From Euryarchaeota archaeon UBA62 (GTDB taxonomy: Archaea; Thermoplasmatota; Poseidoniia; Poseidoniales; Thalassarchaeaceae), in contig DAPJ01000038.1 of assembly GCA_002502095.1 (NCBI GenBank), positions 1-9,929 on the forward strand: a stretch of DNA of 9,929 nt, in the 5' to 3' direction. How positions within the stretch are numbered: the first letter of the stretch is position 1; each line of letters opens with the position of its first letter. The translations under genes were made by a program, and so were the position numbers. This document shows positions 4,632-9,929 of the stretch, one piece after another. Under the pieces are notes generated by a model that was given only the letters and a program-made list of their open reading frames with translations, searched no databases and had not been told where the DNA came from.

Positions 4632-5537
4632 ATGGCAGGAGTCAGGGAGTACTCGGATATTGATCGTTCATGGACCACTTTCTCACTGGTCGGTATCGTA
4701 CTCGCACTGTCCCTAATTTTGATTTACATAGGAAATGGTTTTTCTGATAATTCAATTTCTAGTATATCCTCATCTGAAAAACTTTCAACTCCAGGGATTG
4801 CAGTATTCAGGGCTATTGTGTCTCTAGTGTGCTTTTCCACTATCGCATCAATAATTCTGGATCCAAGGGGCATGACCTACAACCTTCTGGACTATGAGAC
4901 AAAATTGTATGGCCCTAAGAGAATTACTGGAACGACAAGGATGTCTGCATTTACGATGTGGAGCTTCACGTTAATGGGGACCTACTTTGCTGTGTCATCA
5001 TACTCCTCTTGGTCTGTTCACTATGGTTGGGAACTGGGAGAATGGGCGGTCTGGCTAGTACCCGCTCTTTTCTCCTCGGCGATTGCATCGGCATTTCTAG
5101 TGACAGTTACCGTCACCTACATGCTGATACCTGAAGCTAATGAGAGGGGGGACAATATCGCCCATTATTTCAAGTGGGATAGTCAGCTTATGCACAATGG
5201 GAACATGATCTTCATCCTCATTGAAATGGCGGTTTCTGATATTTCATTGAGTCTGTGGTATGCTCCTTATCCAGTAATATTCGGTTGTACATACGTCCTA
5301 TTCTCTGCATTCAATGCCAGAAGGTCGGGCATCTACTTCTACGATTTCATTGATCCGAGATTGAATGGCTCTCACATTATTCATATGGTTCTTCTGGGAG
5401 TAATGTCAACACACTTCATTCTAGCATTTACAGTACAGGGTTTAGCTGAACTAAGCTTCACTGGTTATGTACTGACAATGGTTTTCATAGGCTATCTGGC
5501 AACCACTTTCAGTAACCCCTCAGAGAAGGGAGACTAG
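4632..5537 (+). CDS. FAR-17a/AIG1/ADTRP-like multi-pass membrane protein
   Basis: A 301-residue protein with about eight hydrophobic helices (near residues 17-36, 57-76, 105-124, 137-165, 188-206, 210-229, 247-269 and 275-292). Two blocks match animal AIG1 and ADTRP. First, FTMWSFTLMGTYF with T108 aligns with the AIG1 Thr43/ADTRP Thr47 block (ADTRP: TLLNLLLQTIFYG). Second, MHNGNMIFILIEM with H188 aligns without gaps with AIG1 MHTTVLPFILIEM, whose His is catalytic. The Thr-to-His distance is 80 residues, against 84 in ADTRP (Thr47-His131). A third block, YP then SGIYFYDFID, matches their YP...TGxWVYPF. In animals this pair hydrolyses fatty-acid esters of hydroxy fatty acids; activity here is inference. 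About 60 N-terminal residues with two helices exceed the animal proteins. The start is ATG 4632, chosen for its TATA-like box; GTG 4614 would add six residues. The 3' end overlaps the convergent TIM gene by 18 nt. Confidence 0.7.
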   Translation: MAGVREYSDIDRSWTTFSLVGIVLALSLILIYIGNGFSDNSISSISSSEKLSTPGIAVFRAIVSLVCFSTIASIILDPRGMTYNLLDYETKLYGPKRITGTTRMSAFTMWSFTLMGTYFAVSSYSSWSVHYGWELGEWAVWLVPALFSSAIASAFLVTVTVTYMLIPEANERGDNIAHYFKWDSQLMHNGNMIFILIEMAVSDISLSLWYAPYPVIFGCTYVLFSAFNARRSGIYFYDFIDPRLNGSHIIHMVLLGVMSTHFILAFTVQGLAELSFTGYVLTMVFIGYLATTFSNPSEKGD

Positions 5538-6182
5538 ATCCTCAAGCGCTTCTTTTGCGTTTGATGACTTAGTCACGCCACTAGCTAGTAGAACTCCGCT
5601 GACGCCGAGTTCGATGGCTCTCGAAACGTCGAGTCCGGACTTGATCCCTGCCCCACAAAGGACCATGACTTCATCACTGGCCTCTCTAACTGCTGAAGCC
5701 GTGTCAGATACGATTTGAGGATCTGCGGATGTGACTGAGACGTCCCCCCCGATTAGCTCAGGAGGTTCCACTGCTACGTAGTTAGGTACGAGCGCGGCCA
5801 GAGACTTGGCTTCGTCGATATCGGCTGCACAAGCACATATCTCGAAATCTTCTGGCACTTGATCCAATAGCATGGCGACATGCTCAAGGCTAACCTTGTG
5901 CTCTGCATGATTTATCAGAGTCCCCTTAGCCCCCCTAGAAATAGCCGTCTCTGGATGTATCCACCCTGTATTGGAGCCGAAACCTATTGGGTCCAGATGC
6001 TGGCACCAGACCTCGAGATCCGGGGCCGCGTCAACTACCTTAGAGATATCCAGAGCTGAAACAGCTGCTACAAGTCTGGCATTCGTATCTATTGACTCCA
6101 TGGTTAGTGCCAGTTTCTCTGCAGATAGGCCTTGAGCGCCCTGATATGTCTTGAAATTGACGATAATTAAGGGAGTGCTCAT
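5520..6182 (-). CDS. tpiA: Triosephosphate isomerase, archaeal type
   Basis: A 220-residue TIM-barrel enzyme interconverting dihydroxyacetone phosphate and glyceraldehyde 3-phosphate in glycolysis and gluconeogenesis. It has the shorter archaeal form (Pyrococcus about 228 residues; bacterial about 250). Residues VNFKTY supply N9 and K11, CQHLDP gives the catalytic H62, and GTLINHAEHK follows. YVAVEPPELIG contains the catalytic E139. The phosphate-binding end has LCGAGI (176-181) and GVLLASGVTK. ATG 6182 was chosen because MSTPLIIVNFKTY begins where family members do. ATG 6221 would add 13 residues, and a TATA-like box 25 bases before 6221 makes that start, or a 39-base leader, possible. It lies downstream of the nucleotidyltransferase gene on the same strand but seems to have its own promoter. 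Its 3' end overlaps the AIG1-like gene by 18 nt. Confidence 0.96.
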   Translation of the reverse strand: MSTPLIIVNFKTYQGAQGLSAEKLALTMESIDTNARLVAAVSALDISKVVDAAPDLEVWCQHLDPIGFGSNTGWIHPETAISRGAKGTLINHAEHKVSLEHVAMLLDQVPEDFEICACAADIDEAKSLAALVPNYVAVEPPELIGGDVSVTSADPQIVSDTASAVREASDEVMVLCGAGIKSGLDVSRAIELGVSGVLLASGVTKSSNAKEALEDLVSLL

Positions 6183-6241
6183 AGTTGTGGGAAGGCACTG
6201 GGAGATTTGAACTAGCCCCATGTTTCAGTTCTAAGTTAGTG

Positions 6242-6249
6242 AAAATATA
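6242..6249 (-). promoter_or_regulatory. TATA-like box for triosephosphate isomerase
   Basis: TATATTTT on the minus strand lies about 25 bases upstream of ATG 6221 and about 64 bases upstream of ATG 6182. It would start transcription close to 6220, giving either a leaderless 233-residue form or a 39-base leader for the 220-residue form. Confidence 0.5.
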
Positions 6250-6309
6250 GGAGGGCGAAGAAATCCATCAACCCGGATGTAACAGTCTGCATGAAGTACC
6301 TAGATTGGC

Positions 6310-7257
6310 CTAGTAAGCGATGATCTTGTTGGACACGTCTGAGTTAGCAGGTACTGTAGCGCCCCTGCCTACGATGCATGAATTGACTATTGCACCCTCC
6401 TCAATGTGGGCACCGTCTAGAATTACTGAATCACTGAGTCTGGCCCCTGGGGAAACTATCGCCCCGGGACCTATCGAGCAGTTTTCTACTACACCTTCAG
6501 AAACTGATCCCTCTCCAAACCAATTATTCCCCTCCCTACGTCCTGTTGAGAAACGATTGTTCAGGATACACGCGCTCGCGGCCTGGATGAATGATGATGG
6601 AGTGCCGGCATCTACGAAGTACCCCTCGAAGACTAGCCCAGCCATCGAACCAGACTCTGCTATATCTGGGAAAACCTCCCTTTCCATGCTAAACTTTCCA
6701 GTAGGCAGAGAATTGAGGATACTTCTCTCGACAATAGAACATCCAGCATTGATTAGATTGGAAAACTCCGTTCCCTTGTCGGGTTTCTCTTGAAACCTCC
6801 TAATCATGCCAGAATCATCTAAATCGCACACTCCGAATCTGCTGGGGTCCTCAACCTCCCATAGCGATAGGGTGGCCGAAGCGGATGTTTTTTGATGATG
6901 GGAAAGAAGAGATCTGACATCTACACTTGAAATTAGGTCGCCATTCAGTATGATGACCGGGCCAGTTCCGGTTAGCATCGGAACCGCATGGGCGACCGCC
7001 CCTCCTGTTCCTAGTGGCTCTGATTCAACAGAGAGTAAAATATCGTAAGGAGCGATTCTCGATTCCGAAAATTGTACAATTTCATCAACACCGTAACCGG
7101 CAGCCACCACTACCCTGTCTACCAAATCTTCTGGGACGCATTCCACGACTCTTTCCAAGAGGGTTTTATCGAGAATACGAAGGAGTGGCTTTGCTCTTCC
7201 CTCTGTCAGAGGGCGCAGTCTGGTGCCCAACCCGCCTGCTAGAACTAGTACATCCAT
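6310..7257 (-). CDS. Sugar-phosphate nucleotidyltransferase with left-handed beta-helix domain
   Basis: A 315-residue enzyme joining a sugar 1-phosphate to an NTP to make an NDP-sugar and pyrophosphate. The N-terminal Rossmann-like domain has AGGLGTRLRPLTEGRAKP (7-24), LGTGGAV (82-88), the metal-binding NGD (105-107), FQEKP (155-159), NAG (170-172) and FVDAGTP (214-220). From about residue 246, hexapeptide-like repeats (for example CSIGPGAIVSPGARLSDSVI) form a beta-helix tail, as in GDP-mannose and dTDP/UDP-glucose pyrophosphorylases. DAGTP leans slightly towards mannose-1-phosphate guanylyltransferase, but sugar and nucleotide cannot be fixed. ATG 7257 is chosen because MDVLVLAGGLGTR is the family's normal beginning; the frame stays open to 7383 but that part overlaps the divergent sucC start and matches nothing. 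The likely role is precursor supply for glycosylation or surface polysaccharide. Confidence 0.9.
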   Translation of the reverse strand: MDVLVLAGGLGTRLRPLTEGRAKPLLRILDKTLLERVVECVPEDLVDRVVVAAGYGVDEIVQFSESRIAPYDILLSVESEPLGTGGAVAHAVPMLTGTGPVIILNGDLISSVDVRSLLSHHQKTSASATLSLWEVEDPSRFGVCDLDDSGMIRRFQEKPDKGTEFSNLINAGCSIVERSILNSLPTGKFSMEREVFPDIAESGSMAGLVFEGYFVDAGTPSSFIQAASACILNNRFSTGRREGNNWFGEGSVSEGVVENCSIGPGAIVSPGARLSDSVILDGAHIEEGAIVNSCIVGRGATVPANSDVSNKIIAY

Positions 7258-7358
7258 GCTTGCGGGGAAGGGTGAAACTGTTTGAGCGCTTCGTGTTCCT
7301 GACTGAGTGCCAGCTAGCGCATCCTTCAAAGACGGAGTGCGAGTGGAGGGGATGTAAC
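7258..7358. promoter_or_regulatory. Divergent intergenic region, nucleotidyltransferase / sucC
   Basis: These 101 bases separate the two start codons and must hold promoters for both directions. No convincing TATA box stands out. The sucC side ends in a Shine-Dalgarno-like GGAGGG at 7345-7350, eight bases before ATG 7359; this fixes the sucC start even though the frame stays open upstream to 7014. Confidence 0.5.
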
Positions 7359-8567
7359 ATGAACATACACGAGTATCAAGCAAAGGAAATGTTCCGTGAA
7401 TTCGGAGTCAGGGTTCAAGAAGGCATCCACTGCAAGAGTGTTTCTGACGCGCTTGCGGCGTACGACTCACTGGGATCCGAGATTGTCGCTGTGAAGAGCC
7501 AGATTCATGCAGGCGGGAGAGGCAAGGGCATACTGTATGATCCGGAATCAGGGGAGGAGGTCATGAAGGGAGGGGTTAAAATCGCCTTTTCCAGAGAAGA
7601 TGTCGAGGAGTTCTCAAGAAATATTTGCGGGAATCTTCTGGTTACGAAACAGACTGGTCAAGAAGGGAAGATAGTCAATAACATGTACATTGAGTCTGGT
7701 TGCGATATCGATCACGAATTCTATCTAGCTATTCTTGTGGACAGAGATAGGAAGTCTGTTCTTGTTATGGCCTCGACAGAGGGGGGAATGGACATCGAAG
7801 AAGTGGCTGAGAATAATCCAGAAGCGATCCATAAAATTTGGGCTGATCCTTCTCTGGGGCTCCGTGATGTTGATTGTGCCTCACTATCGGATTCACTCGG
7901 ACTTTCTGGATCCTCATCCGTTCAGATGATTGAGATGTTGAATTCCCTTTATGCCATGTTCATTGAGAAAGACTGTTCAATGATAGAGATTAACCCCCTT
8001 GTTAGGACGAAGGATGGCTCTATGGTAGCCTTGGATGCCAAGGTGGGACTAGATGAGAATGCTAACTTCAGACATCCTTGGAGGGACGAAGTTAGGGATC
8101 TCTCTGAGGAGGAGGATGTTGAGATTAGGGCAAATGACCTAGGCCTTTCTTATGTGAAGCTTGATGGAAACATAGGGTGCCTGGTTAATGGCGCTGGTCT
8201 TGCTATGGCTTCGATGGACGTTATCAAGCTATATGGCGGAGAACCAGCCAATTTCCTAGATATCGGTGGCGGTGCCACCAGAGAGTCAATCACTGCGGCC
8301 TTCCAGATTATTCTAGAGGACGAAAATGTTGAAGGAATCTTAGTGAATATATTCGGAGGAATTATTCGATGCGACATGGTGGCAATGAGCGTTATTGAAG
8401 CTTCCAAAGAACTGGGTTTGGAAGTGCCACTGGTAGTGCGCTTCTCTGGAACTAATCATGAAGAAGGAAAGGCGATACTAGACAGCGATGAAATCTCAAT
8501 ACACACAGTTAGCTCACTCTCAGAAGGAGCGAGAAAAATCGTAGACCTGATAGGGGGAGATAATTGA
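7359..8567 (+). CDS. sucC: Succinyl-CoA synthetase (ADP/GDP-forming), beta subunit
   Basis: A 402-residue subunit of the TCA-cycle enzyme converting succinyl-CoA, NDP and phosphate to succinate, CoA and NTP. It begins with the family's NIHEYQAKEMF. The ATP-grasp nucleotide-binding domain shows KSQIHAGGRGKG (46-57), EINPLV (210-215) and ALDAK with D226. The C-terminal CoA-ligase domain has NGAGLAM (277-283), GGEPANFLDIGGGA (293-306), VNIFGGIIRCD (329-339) and the phosphate-contacting VRFSGTN (360-366). It is slightly longer than E. coli SucC (388). The start is set by GGAGGG at 7345-7350. It is followed by sucD with a one-base overlap, so the two are surely co-transcribed and translationally coupled. 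Which nucleotide is used (A or G) cannot be told from the sequence. Confidence 0.97.
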   Translation: MNIHEYQAKEMFREFGVRVQEGIHCKSVSDALAAYDSLGSEIVAVKSQIHAGGRGKGILYDPESGEEVMKGGVKIAFSREDVEEFSRNICGNLLVTKQTGQEGKIVNNMYIESGCDIDHEFYLAILVDRDRKSVLVMASTEGGMDIEEVAENNPEAIHKIWADPSLGLRDVDCASLSDSLGLSGSSSVQMIEMLNSLYAMFIEKDCSMIEINPLVRTKDGSMVALDAKVGLDENANFRHPWRDEVRDLSEEEDVEIRANDLGLSYVKLDGNIGCLVNGAGLAMASMDVIKLYGGEPANFLDIGGGATRESITAAFQIILEDENVEGILVNIFGGIIRCDMVAMSVIEASKELGLEVPLVVRFSGTNHEEGKAILDSDEISIHTVSSLSEGARKIVDLIGGDN

Positions 8568-9493
8568 TGGCGATCTGGATAGATGAAGAAAGTAAAATCC
8601 TGATACAGGGCATTACTGGTAAGCAAGGTACCTTTCATGGAACTAGAATGGTCAGATACAACACCAATGTCGTGGGAGGGGTTACGCCGGGCAAAGGAGG
8701 TCAAGAGGTCGATCTGGATGGACGACAGGTACCAGTATACAACAATATGAAGGAAGCTGTATCAGAAACGGGTGCTGATGTGAGCGCGATATACGTTCCT
8801 GCACGATTCGCGGCTGCTGCGATTCATGAGGCCGCGGAGGCATTCGATGAGAATGGTGGCGGACTGATTGTCTGCATTACCGAGGGAATACCAACATTGG
8901 ATATGATAAGAGCCGTAGACAAAGTCAATGAGTTCGAAAAAGTCAGACTAATCGGGCCCAACTGTCCCGGAATAATATCCCCTGGATTGGATGGCGGTTG
9001 CAAGGTCGGAATAATGCCCGCATTCATTCACAAGAAAGGTAGGATTGGGATAGTTTCTAAATCTGGAACTCTGACCTACGAGGCGGTCGCTCAGACAATG
9101 AGCGTTGAAGAAGGTCAGACCACTTGCGTGGGTATTGGAGGGGACCCCGTCAGCGGTACGGGATTCATCGATTGCCTAAGCGCGTTTGAAGAGGATCCTG
9201 AGACAGTAGCAGTGGTGATGATTGGAGAGATAGGTGGCTCTGCTGAAGAAGAGGCTGCAGAATGGGTTTCTGAGAATATGAGTAAACCAGTAATTGGATT
9301 CGTGGCTGGCTCAACTGCTCCTCCCGGGAAGAGGATGGGGCATGCCGGTGCAATAATATCAGGAGGCAAAGGAACGGCATCCGAGAAGTTCGCCGCCTTT
9401 GAGAAAGCGGGGATATATGTGGCCAGAGATCCTTCTGAAATCGGACAAGTACTAGTTGGGGCATTGATTGAAGCTGGATTGCGAGAGTCTTAG
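8567..9493 (+). CDS. sucD: Succinyl-CoA synthetase, alpha subunit
   Basis: A 308-residue partner of SucC that carries the phosphorylated histidine and binds CoA. Visible marks are the N-terminal CoA-binding Rossmann fold with ILIQGITGKQGTFH (11-24), GGVTPGKGG (37-45), IGPNCPGIISPG (129-140), GIVSKSGTLTYE (161-172) and VGIGGDPVSGT (188-198). GEIGG (220-224) contains the conserved glutamate, and KRMGHAGAI holds catalytic H259, equivalent to E. coli His246. Its ATG at 8567 shares one base with the sucC stop (TGATG). GGGGGAG at 8553-8559 is a plausible ribosome-binding site. An in-frame TTG at 8564 is a less likely start. The next gene follows after 34 bases, so the operon probably continues into it. 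Confidence 0.97.
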   Translation: MAIWIDEESKILIQGITGKQGTFHGTRMVRYNTNVVGGVTPGKGGQEVDLDGRQVPVYNNMKEAVSETGADVSAIYVPARFAAAAIHEAAEAFDENGGGLIVCITEGIPTLDMIRAVDKVNEFEKVRLIGPNCPGIISPGLDGGCKVGIMPAFIHKKGRIGIVSKSGTLTYEAVAQTMSVEEGQTTCVGIGGDPVSGTGFIDCLSAFEEDPETVAVVMIGEIGGSAEEEAAEWVSENMSKPVIGFVAGSTAPPGKRMGHAGAIISGGKGTASEKFAAFEKAGIYVARDPSEIGQVLVGALIEAGLRES

Positions 9494-9527
9494 GTGTGTG
9501 GTGCCCTGCGCGTCATGAGGGAGAATC

Positions 9528-9929
9528 ATGACTGAGCTAGATCCGTTTAACGACAAGCTCCTCGAGGGGACTTCGAGGTCATTCTACCTGACACTGAAAA
9601 GACTGCCTAAATCTGTCAAGGGACAGATAGGCCTTCTGTACCTATTGGCTAGAATTTCTGATACTATTGCTGACTCGGGAGATTCCGGGGGGGAAGACCT
9701 TCTTGAGCTACTGCAAGATTACAACAATAGGGCTCAGGGACACTCTGATTCTATGCCTGATTTCTCAAATCTTTCTGATGTCCAGGAAAATCCTGCTGAG
9801 GGCCTGCTACTACGAGGAGCTCATGGCCCTATCGAGCTCCTAGAGAAGGCCTCGGTAGTTGACCAGGAATTAATCAGAAAGTGCTTGGACATCATAGTCA
9901 GTGGACAGAGGATGGATTTGGAGAGATTC
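9528..9929 (+). CDS. Squalene/phytoene synthase family protein (5' part, runs off the edge)
   Basis: The first 134 codons of a gene open to the last base of the window. SRSFYLTLKRLPKSV (16-30) and LLYLLARISDTIADS (36-50) are typical of head-to-head prenyl synthases. D45 and D49 form the first aspartate-rich DxxxD motif, which binds diphosphate through magnesium. GQRMD at 126-130 fits the helix following the first half of the domain. The second aspartate motif, the product and any C-terminal membrane anchor lie beyond the window, so squalene, hydroxysqualene and phytoene synthesis cannot be separated. The start is supported by GAGGGAG at 9517-9523; a preceding ATG at 9515 hits a stop after six codons. 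It lies 34 bases after sucD on the same strand, most likely in one transcript. Confidence 0.88.
   Translation, partial: MTELDPFNDKLLEGTSRSFYLTLKRLPKSVKGQIGLLYLLARISDTIADSGDSGGEDLLELLQDYNNRAQGHSDSMPDFSNLSDVQENPAEGLLLRGAHGPIELLEKASVVDQELIRKCLDIIVSGQRMDLERF

Noticed and set aside
4632..5537. Heliorhodopsin or other microbial rhodopsin
   Set aside because: The number of helices and the marine setting suggested it, but the last two helices contain no lysine for retinal attachment, and the Thr/His blocks fit AIG1/ADTRP much better.
6320..6793. 157-codon + strand frame
   Set aside because: It is a shadow of the nucleotidyltransferase beta-helix region, with no motif of its own.
7014..7358. 115-residue upstream extension of sucC
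   Set aside because: It lies antisense to the conserved nucleotidyltransferase core, and sucC has a Shine-Dalgarno before ATG 7359 where the family begins.
7258..7383. 42-residue N-terminal extension of the nucleotidyltransferase
   Set aside because: It overlaps the sucC start, matches nothing, and the family begins at the equivalent of MDVLVLAGG.
1..9929. CRISPR array, insertion sequence, prophage or defence island
   Set aside because: No spaced direct repeats, transposase, integrase or nuclease-type genes are visible; the gene set is core metabolism and translation.

Overview
The window reads as a piece of an archaeal chromosome, most likely a planktonic euryarchaeon of the Marine Group II/III (Poseidoniales-like) kind. 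The archaeal reading rests on four things: an archaeal-type triosephosphate isomerase, a tiny eL41-like ribosomal protein, TATA-like boxes about 25-30 nt upstream of start codons or tRNA 5' ends, and compact gene packing. The lineage name is inference from gene content. No 16S rRNA or other definitive marker is present.

Layout. Positions 1-152 hold an ambiguous edge and an inverted repeat. A CPBP-family membrane protease gene (153-950, +) follows. A 63-aa zinc-ribbon gene (1054-1245, -) is divergent from a D-amino-acid oxidase-like flavoprotein gene (1296-2246, +). The oxidase gene ends tail-to-tail, with a 7-nt overlap, on a type II ('eukaryotic') glutamine synthetase gene (2240-3247, -). 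An AT-rich spacer and tRNA-Ala(GGC, -) come next. Then, on the + strand, come a SprT-like HExxH/zinc-ribbon protein, tRNA-Arg(TCT), a 35-aa eL41-like protein, and an eight-helix membrane protein. I recognise that membrane protein as a FAR-17a/AIG1/ADTRP relative with the catalytic Thr and His in place.

From 5520 to 7257 the - strand carries triosephosphate isomerase and a sugar-phosphate nucleotidyltransferase. A 101-bp divergent spacer separates these from the + strand cluster sucC-sucD-squalene/phytoene synthase, which runs off the right edge.

How the genes fit together. The window is mostly central metabolism: TCA-cycle succinyl-CoA ligase, TIM, nitrogen assimilation and sugar-nucleotide synthesis, plus translation parts (two tRNAs, eL41). 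The oxidase would release ammonia from D-amino acids and glutamine synthetase could recapture it, but the two genes are convergent, so they are not one operon. The isoprenoid synthase beside sucCD points to carotenoid or squalene synthesis. No mobile element, CRISPR array or rRNA was seen. The most unusual item is the AIG1-like membrane protein, preceded by a perfect 21-bp palindrome. Together with the type II glutamine synthetase and the D-amino-acid oxidase, it gives the window a noticeably eukaryote-flavoured gene set.
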